Source of the DNA: Natronorubrum bangense
Lineage (GTDB): Archaea; Halobacteriota; Halobacteria; Halobacteriales; Natrialbaceae
DNA length: 64,000 nucleotides
Assembly: GCF_004799645.1 (NCBI RefSeq)
Contig: NZ_CP031306.1
Location: forward strand, 372,001 to 436,000
Direction of reading: 5' to 3'
In this document: positions 11,208 through 19,483 of the stretch, in pieces
Layout of the letters: each line of letters opens with the position of its first letter
Position numbering within the stretch: the stretch's first letter is position 1
The notes under the pieces: model-generated
Seen by the model: the letters and a program-made list of their open reading frames with translations, nothing else
Told to the model about the DNA's origin: nothing
Database searches by the model: none
Program-made: the position numbers and the translations under genes

Positions 11208-11269
11208 TATGTGTGTAAATCAGCTCGATCGAATGGCGTACCCCACCGGCGATTGTATTTACACACATA
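11208..11269. repeat. Perfect 13-bp inverted repeat after the IclR gene
   Basis: TATGTGTGTAAAT (11208-11220) and ATTTACACACATA (11257-11269) are exact reverse complements separated by 36 bases. It could be an operator pair, a terminator-like stem or the ends of a tiny element. Confidence 0.75.
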
Positions 11270-11407
11270 CTATTGTAAAGGGTTGAATAGGGGAACGGTG
11301 GTAGAGTGAGATATAGTATCCGTTAGAAGTTTTTACTCAAATAGTGTTGTGGGAGTAGTGGATCATCTCGACGAGATCGCTGTCGAGGAGATGCTGAGGT
11401 GACTTCT

Positions 11408-11427
11408 CCCACGACTAAAGTCGTGGG
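11408..11427 (-). repeat. IS200/IS605-type end hairpin
   Basis: CCCACGACT and AGTCGTGGG are separated by AA. The hairpin lies just beyond the 3' end of the tnpB remnant on the minus strand, where the right end and the omega-RNA of such elements lie. Confidence 0.75.
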
Positions 11428-11690
11428 CTTCCCTCACTGAGGGTTAGGCCCACGTCTTCCGGGGAGTTCGCAGGTTCCATCTCACCGTTGATTCCCTCGA
11501 GTACGACCTGCGTTTCGGGCTGAGCCACAACAGCCCCCACCGTCGATAGCGGGCTCTGAATGTCCTTACCGACGGCTCGTTTCCCGATGTTCGACGCACC
11601 ATTCTTGTCGCCGTTGTCCTCTAACCCACACTCGTGGCACTCGACACGGCCCTGGACCTCACGACTCGTGTTCTGCGAGGGTTGCCCGTG
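11415..11690 (-). pseudogene. TnpB C-terminal remnant
   Basis: Only the last part of a TnpB survives. The second half of the zinc finger (CHECG), the RuvC-III block LEDNGDKNGASNIG and the C-terminal tail are clear. The upstream remainder of the ORF is an out-of-frame continuation of tnpA sequence, so the element lost its middle. The tail and the right-end hairpin, where the omega-RNA would be encoded, are still present. Confidence 0.8.
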
Positions 11691-11890
11691 ATGAACAGGT
11701 GGACGTGGTCGGGCTGGATTGCCAGTCGGAGGATGGTGAGGTCGAACTCGTCGGCTTTTGCCTCGACGAGTTGTTGGAGGCGGTCGGCAACCTCGTCCGT
11801 TAACACCGGCTTGCGGTATTTCGGACACCACACGAAGTGGTAGTGGAGGTTGTGAACCGACGTTCGCTCTCGACTGTACCCTCGTGGCAT
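11681..11890 (-). pseudogene. TnpA N-terminal remnant (IS200/IS605)
   Basis: The first 70 residues of an IS200-type transposase are recognisable: VHNLHYHFVWCPKYR and the HUH motif in PDHVHLFITGNP. The homology stops near 11681, before the catalytic tyrosine. A deletion has joined it to the tnpB tail described above. It cannot act as a transposase. Confidence 0.85.
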
Positions 11891-11916
11891 ACCGTTAGAT
11901 AGAAATCAAACTGTCT

Positions 11917-12113
11917 GGACAACGCGACTGGACGTGGCTGCTGGGCCCGATCACCGAGGACGGTGATCGCTTTTCTCTCGATTCGAAGCGTGTTGGAGAC
12001 AACTTCAATCAGCACTTAGCAACCGGTTCTTCGACTCGCTACCTGCACTTACAACAGCGGTCGATACCGCTCTTGATCAACTCTCGCTGCCAGAGGTGAG
12101 TGGTTATTTCTAA
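11917..12113 (+). pseudogene. IS630-type transposase remnant
   Basis: Two pieces of an IS630-like transposase remain. One is a short stretch around 11935-11980 reading WTWLLGPITEDGDRF. The other is the C-terminal 37 codons from 12000 (QLQSALSNRFFDSLPAL to LPEVSGYF and a TAA at 12111). The region between, with the catalytic DDE residues, is deleted and the pieces are out of frame. Confidence 0.7.
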
Positions 12114-12149
12114 CGACCACTGTAGTTGCCTGTCATTCGAGTTATCGAG

Positions 12150-12266
12150 TCACGGATCTCCCTTCGAGACTTCGAGTCGACGCTCGAGGGTGCAGTCACG
12201 ACCGTTCCAGCGTGCCGCCTCGAGTGAGGTGATTCTTCGTGGTAAGTCACCGTCGTCTAGTGATTC
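12150..12266 (-). pseudogene. Fragment of a dispersed small haloarchaeal protein
   Basis: The minus strand encodes SLDDGDLPRRITSLEAARW and continues NGRDCTLE before a TGA at 12150-12152. This matches the central part of the ORF at 32254-32538 (SLDCGDLPWRITSLEASHW, then KNRDCTRE). The N-terminal Cys-rich part and the C-terminus are absent. A third, more decayed match is at 61193. No function is known to me. Confidence 0.6.
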
Positions 12267-12355
12267 ACTAGCTGTGAAAATTTCGGGAAAGACAGCATAG
12301 AGACGGCTCTCGAGCTCGGGTAACCGCTTGGAAAATATGTTTGACGGTGTTTGAG

Positions 12356-12646
12356 CTACGAGTCTGCGAGCAGCTCACCAACATACTGTTGTTCCCATTC
12401 ACGTCGGGCTTCGGTCTCGCGTCGACCACGACGCGTTAGTGTGTAGTAGTTCGTTCGCCGATCAAGCGTCCCTTTTTCGACGAGTCCGTTGCCGACGAGC
12501 GTGTCGAGGTTGGGATACAGTCGTCCGGCGAGAATCTCCGTCTCGTAGTAATTCTCGAGTTCGTCTTTGATCGCGAGTCCGTGTGGCTCGTCGTAGCCGG
12601 CGATTGCATAGAGCACGTCGCGTTGAAAGCCAGTCATATAGTGCAT
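12356..12646 (-). CDS. PadR-type wHTH transcriptional regulator, copy 1
   Basis: The 96-residue protein is a single winged helix. It has the motif MTGFQRDVLYAIAG, then LAIKDELENYYE, LYPNLDTLV and a basic recognition/wing segment, with a short acidic C-terminal helix. It resembles the phage phiH1-repressor-like PadR proteins that are common in haloarchaea, and acts as a DNA-binding repressor. I chose the start at 12646 because a TATA box at 12673-12681 lies about 31 bp upstream and because the duplicate gene conserves this Met but not the later one. Its target is unknown. It sits between transposon remnants and glycolytic genes, and it is closely matched by the gene at 27252. Confidence 0.88.
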   Translation of the reverse strand: MHYMTGFQRDVLYAIAGYDEPHGLAIKDELENYYETEILAGRLYPNLDTLVGNGLVEKGTLDRRTNYYTLTRRGRRETEARREWEQQYVGELLADS

Positions 12647-12672
12647 ATTCTGGCCGATGGCTGCAGCGGGGG

Positions 12673-12681
12673 TAATTATAT
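12673..12681 (-). promoter_or_regulatory. TATA box of PadR copy 1
   Basis: The minus strand reads ATATAATTA, centred 31 bp before the ATG. It is conserved in copy 2. Confidence 0.6.
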
Positions 12682-12798
12682 GCAGCATAGATTTCCCTGA
12701 CTGACAGTACTGTTGGCGAGAGCCCGGCAGCAAACGACTACTGGTCGTGAACAGTCCAGACCGTGGAGGTGGTGTGAGTGAGTGACATCCTCGGGGCG

Positions 12799-13098
12799 AC
12801 CCGCGACCCAACGAGGTGGCGTCGGGACTGGCCGATCGCTAGCGGTTCGAGACGGTCGTTGTGGCCTGCGGCGCAGACGATGCCATGGCATACTGGGACG
12901 GGACGTTCCACGCTTGCCCGGTGTTCGAGGCGGAAACGGTCGATCCGTCGGCACCGGAGACGCCTTCGTCGGCGACTTCTTTGCGAGCCGCCTCTCCGGC
13001 GCGGACGTGGGAACGGCGCTCGAGTACGGCGCCGCAGTCGTCGCGCTCAAGTGGACGATCCCAAGCGACGTCGCCATCGTCGAGCCCGCAGAGTTGAC
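12799..13098 (+). pseudogene. KDG/PfkB-family sugar kinase, dead C-terminal fragment
   Basis: The translation matches the C-terminal third of haloarchaeal 2-keto-3-deoxygluconate kinases. It reads EVASGLADR, an in-frame amber codon at 12840-12842, then RFETVVVACGADDAMAYWDG and FEAETVDP. A one-base frameshift near 12947 then leads to GTGDAFVGDFFASRLSGADV and VVALKWTIPSD. The PfkB signature with the catalytic Asp (GTGDAF) is still readable. The N-terminal two thirds are missing. It is therefore a dead gene, next to PGK and GAPDH. Confidence 0.8.
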
Positions 13099-13149
13099 CG
13101 CGTCGTGGAGGGCGATCGCGGGCATCCCCGCCGAACTGACGAAGGCTCC

Positions 13150-14361
13150 TCAGCCGTCGTACTCGAGCACCGTTACCCCGACCAGCGGCTCGCCGGTGAG
13201 CGCGCGGACGTACGCTCCGCCGGCGATCGAGACGCGCGTAAAGTCCGCCTCGTCGAGGTCGTAGAGCGCGAACGCGCGGGCGGTGTCTCCCCCGCCGACG
13301 ACCGAGAAGCAGTCGGCCTCCGCGATAGCCGAGAGGACCTCGACGGTACCGCGAGCGAACCGCTCGTCCTCGAAGACGCCGAGCGCGCCCTTGACGAAGA
13401 CGGCTTCGGATCCGGCGACGAGGTCGGCATACCGCGCAGCCGTCTTCGATCCGACGTCTAGGAAGGGGCGCTCTTTCGACACGCCTTCGAGGGTCGTCTC
13501 TCCCCGCTCGCCGCGGTCGTCCTCGAATGCGAGGTCGGTCGGGAGATAGAGGCGGTCGCGGTAGGCCTCGAGCACGCGCTCGAGCGTCTCCTGGTGCTCG
13601 TCCCACTGGTGGTCGAAGAGCTCCGGCCCGCCCACGTCGTAGCCGACATCGCGGTCGTCCGCGCGCAAGAAGAGTTCGCCGACGACGCCGCCGAGACAGA
13701 ACCGGTCGACGGCGTCGTCGAGCTGCTCGACGATGGGGATCGCGTCCTCGGCCTTCGTCCCGCCGAGTATCATCGTGACCGTGCCGTCGAACTCGCGGTC
13801 CCGGAGCGCCGTGTTCGCCTCGTACTCCGTCTCCATCACGCGGCCCGCGTATGCGTCCATGACGCGCGGAAAGCCAACGATCGAGGCGTGCGATCGGTGG
13901 GCGGCCGAGTACGCGTCTCCGACGTAGGCGTCGAACTCGGGAGCGAGTGTCTGGACCAGGTCCGTTTCGGCCTTCGTATCGGGGTCTTCCTCAGGTAACT
14001 CCCCATCGCACATCCGGGTGTTCTCGAGCAAGAGCACATCTCCCGACTCGAGGCCGTCGATGGCCGCGAGTGCGTCATTGCCGTCGGTGTCGGGAACGAA
14101 CTCGACGCGGTGGTCGAGGTGATCGGTGAGAATCTCGGCGTGTTCCTCGAGCGAGACGAACGTGTCCCGACCCGGCCGGCCCTGGTGGGCCAGCAGGGCG
14201 ATGGCGTGGTCGTCCGCGAGCAGTGCCTGGATCGTCTCGGCGTGACGGGCGAACCGGCGACTGTCCTGGACGGTGCCGTCCTCGACGGCAGCGTTGACGT
14301 CGATCCGGACGAGCAGTCGGCGATCGGGCGCTATGTTGTCGATGGTTCGAAACGTAGTCAT
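13150..14361 (-). CDS. pgk: Phosphoglycerate kinase
   Basis: The 403-residue protein is a full-length archaeal PGK. It interconverts 1,3-bisphosphoglycerate + ADP and 3-phosphoglycerate + ATP in the cytosol. Recognisable parts are the N-terminal LLVRIDVNA substrate loop, HQGRPGRD, LLLENTRM, the nucleotide-side LGGTKAEDAI and the C-terminal SVVGGGDTARA loop. The gene lies downstream of GAPDH on the same strand with 140 bp between. That gap contains a 19-bp direct repeat 36 and 66 bp before this ATG, so PGK probably has its own regulated promoter. Confidence 0.96.
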   Translation of the reverse strand: MTTFRTIDNIAPDRRLLVRIDVNAAVEDGTVQDSRRFARHAETIQALLADDHAIALLAHQGRPGRDTFVSLEEHAEILTDHLDHRVEFVPDTDGNDALAAIDGLESGDVLLLENTRMCDGELPEEDPDTKAETDLVQTLAPEFDAYVGDAYSAAHRSHASIVGFPRVMDAYAGRVMETEYEANTALRDREFDGTVTMILGGTKAEDAIPIVEQLDDAVDRFCLGGVVGELFLRADDRDVGYDVGGPELFDHQWDEHQETLERVLEAYRDRLYLPTDLAFEDDRGERGETTLEGVSKERPFLDVGSKTAARYADLVAGSEAVFVKGALGVFEDERFARGTVEVLSAIAEADCFSVVGGGDTARAFALYDLDEADFTRVSIAGGAYVRALTGEPLVGVTVLEYDG

Positions 14362-14396
14362 AGCTGGGAGTTCGTGCGTGTGCGTCTCCGCTTACC

Positions 14397-14445
14397 GACC
14401 GCTGGACGTCGTTTTGTGATCAGATGGACCGCTGGACGTCGTTTT
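14397..14445. repeat. 19-bp direct repeat upstream of pgk
   Basis: GACCGCTGGACGTCGTTTT occurs exactly at 14397-14415 and 14427-14445, a 30-bp period (about three helical turns). It lies between the GAPDH stop and the pgk start and could be a tandem operator. Confidence 0.8.
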
Positions 14446-14501
14446 CGGCACATCCGCCAACGGGAGGGGGCCATGCCAGTAAACTGGTCCAACATTCCGT
14501 A

Positions 14502-15572
14502 TCAGTGGACGGCGGTCCGTTCGGCGTCGATGCTCTCCGACTGGCTCGCGACGTATTTCGCGAGTTTGATCATCTGGTTCGAGAAGCCGTACTCGTTGTC
14601 GTACCAGGCCAACACTTTCACCGTGTCGTTGGCAGCAACCATCAGGGACTCGAGGTCGACGTACGAGGCAAAGGGCAGTCCGACGATGTCCCGCGAAACG
14701 ATCTTGTCGTCGGTGTAGCCGAGGATACCGGACATTTCATCGTCGGCTGCGGTCCGGATCGCGTCCATCACTTCGTCCCGCTCGATGTCCTCTTTGATGT
14801 TGACAGTGATGTCGGTGACCGACCCGTTCGGGACCGGGACCCGCATCGCCATCCCCTCGAGTTTCCCCTCGAACTCGGGGAGCACCTTGCTGGTCGCGCC
14901 GGCGGCACCGGTCGTCGTCGGAACGATGTTCTCGGCGGCAGCGCGGCCGCGTCGTCGTTTGTCCATGGGGCCGTCCACGAGCCCCTGGCTACCGGTGTAG
15001 GCGTGGACCGTCGTCAGGAACCCGGAGACCACGTCGAACTCTTTGTTGAGCACCTGTAGAACCGGCGCGACGGAGTTCGTCGTACAGGAGGCGTTCGAGA
15101 CGACGTCTTCGCCGTCGTACTCGCTGTGGTTGACGCCGTAGACGAACATCGGCACCGATTTGTCGCCCTTCGGCGGCGCCGAGATGATCACTTTGTCCGC
15201 GCCGGCCTCGAGATGCTGGGCGGCCTCGTCGTGAGTCCTGAACAGCCCCGTCGCCTCGAAGGCGACGTCGACCTCGAGGTCGTCCCACGGGAGTTCCGAC
15301 GGGTCGGATTCAGACAGCAACTGGAACTCCTGATCGTCAACGAAGAGGGTGTCGCCGCGACGGGAGACGCCGTCGAGACGGCCGTGAACCGAGTCGTACT
15401 GGAGTAGATACTCCATGTCATCGTCGTCCATCACGTCGTTGATCGCAACGATATCGACGCCGTCGTGAGTCAGCGACGCACGGAGGAGACACCGGCCGAC
15501 CCGTCCGAAGCCGTTGAGTCCGATTCGGAGGTTCGAACCGGTTCCACCGCTGTCGTCCGTCTCTGTTTCCAT
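14502..15572 (-). CDS. gap: Glyceraldehyde-3-phosphate dehydrogenase (phosphorylating)
   Basis: The 356-residue protein is a type I (bacterial-like) GAPDH. It has the Rossmann start RIGLNGFGRVGR, the cofactor-site Asp in IVAINDVMD, the catalytic Cys in SNASCTTNSVAP, the PTTTGAA anion-site segment and a C-terminal WYDNEYGFSNQM. It oxidises glyceraldehyde-3-phosphate with NAD(P) to 1,3-bisphosphoglycerate, the substrate of the adjacent PGK. The 139-bp region upstream separates it from the divergent TreT gene. It contains a short palindrome (GGAGGTCCACCTCC, 15577-15590) and an AT-rich AAATTTAC element at 15595-15603 that may be the TATA box. Confidence 0.96.
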   Translation of the reverse strand: METETDDSGGTGSNLRIGLNGFGRVGRCLLRASLTHDGVDIVAINDVMDDDDMEYLLQYDSVHGRLDGVSRRGDTLFVDDQEFQLLSESDPSELPWDDLEVDVAFEATGLFRTHDEAAQHLEAGADKVIISAPPKGDKSVPMFVYGVNHSEYDGEDVVSNASCTTNSVAPVLQVLNKEFDVVSGFLTTVHAYTGSQGLVDGPMDKRRRGRAAAENIVPTTTGAAGATSKVLPEFEGKLEGMAMRVPVPNGSVTDITVNIKEDIERDEVMDAIRTAADDEMSGILGYTDDKIVSRDIVGLPFASYVDLESLMVAANDTVKVLAWYDNEYGFSNQMIKLAKYVASQSESIDAERTAVH

Positions 15573-15712
15573 AGCTGGAGGTCCACCTCCGGACGGTAAA
15601 TTTCTTGGCCCGAATCGTTAGGTATCGAGAGATACATACCTTCTAACTCGTGTTTTCTTGTGACCGCCCCCAACTGATACTAGCGTTGTCGTCGTCGTGA
15701 CGAGTACCGACA

Positions 15713-16954
15713 ATGCATCCTCCCTCACTCCCGGATCGATCGATCGAGGCGTACGCCACCGTGACGGAGCGCGACCGCCTCGAGCGACTCCGCACGCTGG
15801 CCGAGACGCTTTCTGGCGTCCGGATCCTTCACGTCAACTCGACCGCAACGGGAGGCGGCGTCGCGGAACTACTCCGATCGATCGTTCCGCTCTGTAACGA
15901 CCTCGGTATCGACACCGACTGGCTCGTCATGGACGCCGACGACGACTTCTTCGAGGTCACGAAGGCGGTCCACAACGGCCTCCAGGGAAGTGGCGAGCCG
16001 CTGACCGACGAGATGAAAGCCACCTATCGCGAGGTAACCGCGGCCAACGCGGCCGAGATCGAAGACGAGTACGACCTCGTGCTGGCTCACGATCCCCAGA
16101 CGCTTGGCATGCTCGAGCGACTCGACGAACGAATGCCAAACGCACCCATCCTCTGGCGGTGTCACGTCGATCTCACCGACCCGATCGAGGAGTATCTCGC
16201 GTTCGTCTCGGCGTACACCGATCCGATCGATCACGCGATCTTCAGCCGCTCGGCGTACGCGGTGATCGACGCCCCGACGACGAGCATCGTCTATCCCTCG
16301 ATAGATCCAGTGACGGAGAAGAACCGATCGCTCGAGGACGACGAACTGGCGGCCGAACGCGATCGACTGGATCCGCTCTCGTTCGACGCGCCGGTGGTGA
16401 CACAGGTATCCCGTTTCGATCCGTGGAAGGATCAGTTCGGGACCCTCGAGGCGTATCGAACTGCCACGGAGGAGGTCCCACAGCTCCAGCTAGCGCTGGC
16501 CGGCGGGATGGCCGGCGACGATCCGGAGGGGCTGGAGCTGTACGAGCAGGTCGCCGCGGAAGCGGTCGACGATCCGGACGTCCATACCCTGACAGACCTC
16601 CCGGACGCGACGATAAACGCCCTCCAGCGGCTGTCGGACGTCGTCGTCCAGAAGTCCCTGCGCGAGGGGTTCGGGCTCGTGGTCGCGGAGGCGCTCTGGA
16701 AGCGCACACCGGTCGTGGGTTCGACCGCCGGCGGCATCCCCTTGCAGGTCGAGGACGGCCGAAACGGCTACCTCGTCGAGCCCGACGACGCCGTTGGTGC
16801 CGGCGATCGGATCGCCGACCTTCTCGAGGACGACGAGCGTCGACGAGCGTTCGGCGACAACGCCCGAGAACACGTCCGGGAGCAGTTCTTGCTTCCCCGA
16901 CAGCTCGTGGACCTTTTCGAGATCTTCGTCGACTCCCTAGAACTCGAGTCCTGA
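15713..16954 (+). CDS. treT: Trehalose synthase TreT-like GT4 glycosyltransferase
   Basis: The 413-residue GT-B glycosyltransferase resembles archaeal TreT. It has the start RILHVNSTATGGGVAELL, the LRSIVPL segment, the acceptor-site WRCHVD and the nucleotide-sugar site. That site includes the E-x7-E motif in REGFGLVVAEAL and the VGSTAGGIPLQV loop. TreT makes trehalose reversibly from an NDP-glucose and glucose. Run backwards it converts trehalose plus ADP to ADP-glucose and glucose. The nearby ADP-dependent kinase could then phosphorylate the glucose (inference). The gene is divergent from GAPDH and followed by a Usp gene. Confidence 0.85.
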   Translation: MHPPSLPDRSIEAYATVTERDRLERLRTLAETLSGVRILHVNSTATGGGVAELLRSIVPLCNDLGIDTDWLVMDADDDFFEVTKAVHNGLQGSGEPLTDEMKATYREVTAANAAEIEDEYDLVLAHDPQTLGMLERLDERMPNAPILWRCHVDLTDPIEEYLAFVSAYTDPIDHAIFSRSAYAVIDAPTTSIVYPSIDPVTEKNRSLEDDELAAERDRLDPLSFDAPVVTQVSRFDPWKDQFGTLEAYRTATEEVPQLQLALAGGMAGDDPEGLELYEQVAAEAVDDPDVHTLTDLPDATINALQRLSDVVVQKSLREGFGLVVAEALWKRTPVVGSTAGGIPLQVEDGRNGYLVEPDDAVGAGDRIADLLEDDERRRAFGDNAREHVREQFLLPRQLVDLFEIFVDSLELES

Positions 16955-17048
16955 GACGGACAGGAAGTCGTGACGGAACCGACGGCACCGATCCGACGAC
17001 CCCCACACAGTTATCCATCGAGGCGGTGAAGCAACCGAAGACTCGCCT

Positions 17049-17942
17049 ATGAGCCGGTTCATCGAATCGATACTGATACCAACCGACGGCAGCGACGGGG
17101 CACTTGCAGGAGCCAGACGCGGGATCGCGCTCGCGTCACGAATCGACGCGGACGTCCACGTACTGTCGATCGTCGAATCCCGACTCCAGGCGTCAGATAT
17201 CGACGAACTGGACCTCCCGTCGTTCGAAGAGAACGCCGAGGAGGCAGTCGAGGAGATCGCACGACTGGCCACGGACCACGACGAAGAGATCGACGTCACG
17301 ACCACGGTCAGGACGGGGACTCCGTTCCAGTCGATCAGAGAGTACGCCAGTCGACGCGAGATCGACATCATCGTCATGGGGACGAAAGGCCGAACGGGGC
17401 TCGACAGGGTTCTCCTCGGCAGCGTGACCGAGAACGTCCTCCGGACGGCACGGATCCCAGTACTCGCAGTCCCGCCGAGCGCCGACGACCCCTCGGTCAC
17501 CGACGTGCCGTTCGATCGACTCCTCTTGCCCACGGACGGCAGTGACGGTGCAGCGATCGCGACCGAGTGGGGAATCGAAATCGCGAGTCGACTCGAGTCG
17601 TCGATACACGCGCTCTACTCGATCGACACGAGTCCGATCGACGACGAGCGAGCGAGCAACGACCTCCTCGAGTTCATGGAGCAGAGGGGCGAGAAAGCGA
17701 TCGATGCGGTCCGGGAACACGGCGAGGATGCCGGAGTGAGTGTCTCGGGGTCGGTCGTGACCGGCGCTCCGGTGAGGGAGATACCCTCCTACGCGACCGA
17801 GAACGACGTCGACCTGATCGTCATGGGGACCCACGGCCGGACGGGGATCGGCCAGTGGTTCCTCGGAAGCGTGACCGAAAACGTCGTCCGCCAGGCAGAT
17901 GTGCCGGTGTTTTGCGTGCCGGTCAGCGCCGAGCATCCGTGA
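17049..17942 (+). CDS. Tandem-domain universal stress protein
   Basis: The 297-residue protein has two UspA domains (about 1-140 and 150-297). Each ends with the ATP-binding signature, MGTKGRTGLDRVLLGS in the first and MGTHGRTGIGQWFLGS in the second, so both halves look able to bind nucleotide. Such proteins form internal pseudo-dimers and act in stress responses; the precise role here is unknown. It lies between TreT (same strand) and the convergent ADP-dependent kinase gene, which starts its 3' end 26 bp further on. Confidence 0.93.
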   Translation: MSRFIESILIPTDGSDGALAGARRGIALASRIDADVHVLSIVESRLQASDIDELDLPSFEENAEEAVEEIARLATDHDEEIDVTTTVRTGTPFQSIREYASRREIDIIVMGTKGRTGLDRVLLGSVTENVLRTARIPVLAVPPSADDPSVTDVPFDRLLLPTDGSDGAAIATEWGIEIASRLESSIHALYSIDTSPIDDERASNDLLEFMEQRGEKAIDAVREHGEDAGVSVSGSVVTGAPVREIPSYATENDVDLIVMGTHGRTGIGQWFLGSVTENVVRQADVPVFCVPVSAEHP

Positions 17943-17968
17943 CGGCGCTGGCCGACACTGCCGCTCTC

Positions 17969-19342
17969 TTATCGGTCGCTGGCCACGGCGAGTTCCAGGA
18001 CGAAACTCGAGGAGGAGACGATGTCGCCGATGCCAACCGTCCCCGCAGGGTCGTCGACGACGCGGTTCGGACAGGCGGCGACCGTGGGGGTCTCGAGGAC
18101 GCCGTCTTCAGCGGTCTCGCCAAGGTGCTCCGCCAGCAGCTCGATCGCTTCCCGCCCCTTCGACGACGGCTCGTACTCGAGGCCCGTCTCGAGGTCCTCG
18201 GGGTCGGAGATGTGTCCCAGCGCGGCCTTGGTGGCGGCGTTGACGGCGGAAAACTCGAGGCCTCGTCGAAGCGCCTCCGGCGAGTGGTACGACTCCATCA
18301 CGGCGAGGTGATACTCCATCGCGTGTAACTGCAGACAGTCGACGCCGAGTTCCTCGCGGACCGCCTCGAGCATCCGGTAGTGGTCGAGGATCTCCTCGGG
18401 TTCGAACGGCGTCGCCTCCGACGGCGGCTCCTCGACAGCGTCGATTGCCGCATCGTCGTGCAACATCGTCAGCTCGTGAGCATCGGCGCCGACGACGTTC
18501 GCCTCCGGCAGGATCCACTCGTACATACTGTCCCTGAGCTCGTCGTCGTGGGTGACGGCGTACTCGACGTGGACATCGACGTCACCCCCTGATCGAAGGC
18601 GGTGGATGACGTCGCGTGCATGGCGATGTGTCTCCTCGTACCCCTCTTCGACGTGATCGGGCGTGAGATTGTGATACCCTGCGAGGAGTGCGCCGTCGAC
18701 GACCTCGCCGACCTGGTCGATCGCCTCGTCGAGTTCTCCCGCAGAGAGGTCGAACTCCGGCGGTCTCGAGGCGGCGATGAACCGGGTATCCTCCAGTGCG
18801 GTCACACCGAAAAACTCGTCTCCCTCCGTGAACTCGAACACCCAGTTGATCTTCGTGCGATCCGTGTTGACGGCCTCGGTGAGGGGCGCGTAGCTCACCC
18901 GACCGTCTTTGACGGTCGGATACTGAACCTCCTCGGGGTGTTCGAACATCGAGAGCTGGCGCTCGGAGACCAGATACGTGTACGTGATCGGTTCGGTTCC
19001 CAGCGCGGTGAGCAGGTTCGTCATGATTCCCGCCTGGCCGCCCATCTGCTGACTGTCGGGCACCAGTTCCGACTCGAGCGTCGTCGCGAACTCGTCGGTC
19101 ATCGCGATCTCGTCGCCCCGGCCGGCGGCCATCGTGTGTGCAATCGCCGCCGCGAGTTCCCGTTTCGAAGTCAGCGGGCTCGAAAGCGGTTCGGAGCCGG
19201 GATCGGACGGGCGCTCGAGGAACGATTCCAGTTCTTCGTCGACTCGAACGACCGCATCGACGTTCGCGTTGTACGCGACGAACACGGGACGTTCCTCGAG
19301 TGCGGCGATATCCGCCTCCAGTTGGGCATGGGCGTCCTGCAT
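17969..19342 (-). CDS. ADP-dependent glucokinase/phosphofructokinase family
   Basis: This 457-residue protein of the ribokinase-like ADP-PFK/GK family has the substrate-site NANVDAVV near the N-terminus. It also has the conserved QMGGQAGIMTNLL motif, HAMEYH and the catalytic GIGDIVSS near the C-terminus, whose Asp is the general base. Enzymes of this family phosphorylate glucose or fructose-6-phosphate with ADP, releasing AMP. The sequence alone does not decide between the two substrates. The combination with GAPDH, PGK and TreT suggests a modified Embden-Meyerhof or trehalose-use module (inference). An IS begins about 60 bp upstream of its start and may affect its promoter. Confidence 0.88.
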   Translation of the reverse strand: MQDAHAQLEADIAALEERPVFVAYNANVDAVVRVDEELESFLERPSDPGSEPLSSPLTSKRELAAAIAHTMAAGRGDEIAMTDEFATTLESELVPDSQQMGGQAGIMTNLLTALGTEPITYTYLVSERQLSMFEHPEEVQYPTVKDGRVSYAPLTEAVNTDRTKINWVFEFTEGDEFFGVTALEDTRFIAASRPPEFDLSAGELDEAIDQVGEVVDGALLAGYHNLTPDHVEEGYEETHRHARDVIHRLRSGGDVDVHVEYAVTHDDELRDSMYEWILPEANVVGADAHELTMLHDDAAIDAVEEPPSEATPFEPEEILDHYRMLEAVREELGVDCLQLHAMEYHLAVMESYHSPEALRRGLEFSAVNAATKAALGHISDPEDLETGLEYEPSSKGREAIELLAEHLGETAEDGVLETPTVAACPNRVVDDPAGTVGIGDIVSSSSFVLELAVASDR

Positions 19343-19483
19343 GGTACGGCTCTCTCCCAGACGCAGCGGAATAATCCTGGGGTTACGTAACAGTTACAAA
19401 ATTTGGTAGCAAACAGCAGCAGTCAGCATCAAAACGAGATGCTAACCCAAACCCTTAAATGTATATCTAATATACATAGTGGT

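Larger units (their letters stand above)
12283..12775. repeat. Segmental duplication, copy 1 (PadR gene and flanks)
   Basis: About 490 bp is closely similar to 27178-27677. The match covers a PadR-type gene, its promoter, about 120 bp upstream of it and about 70 bp beyond its stop. Both copies have the same orientation and are 15 kb apart. Confidence 0.85.

Noticed and set aside
15678..15712. TACT ... GAGTA upstream of treT as a TrmB site
   Set aside because: The spacing (about 20 bases) is far from the 7-8 expected for that motif as I know it.
16159..17052. Arg-rich plus-strand frame overlapping treT
   Set aside because: Out-of-frame shadow of the GT4 gene; its composition (Arg, Gly, Pro) is typical of shifted frames in GC-rich DNA.
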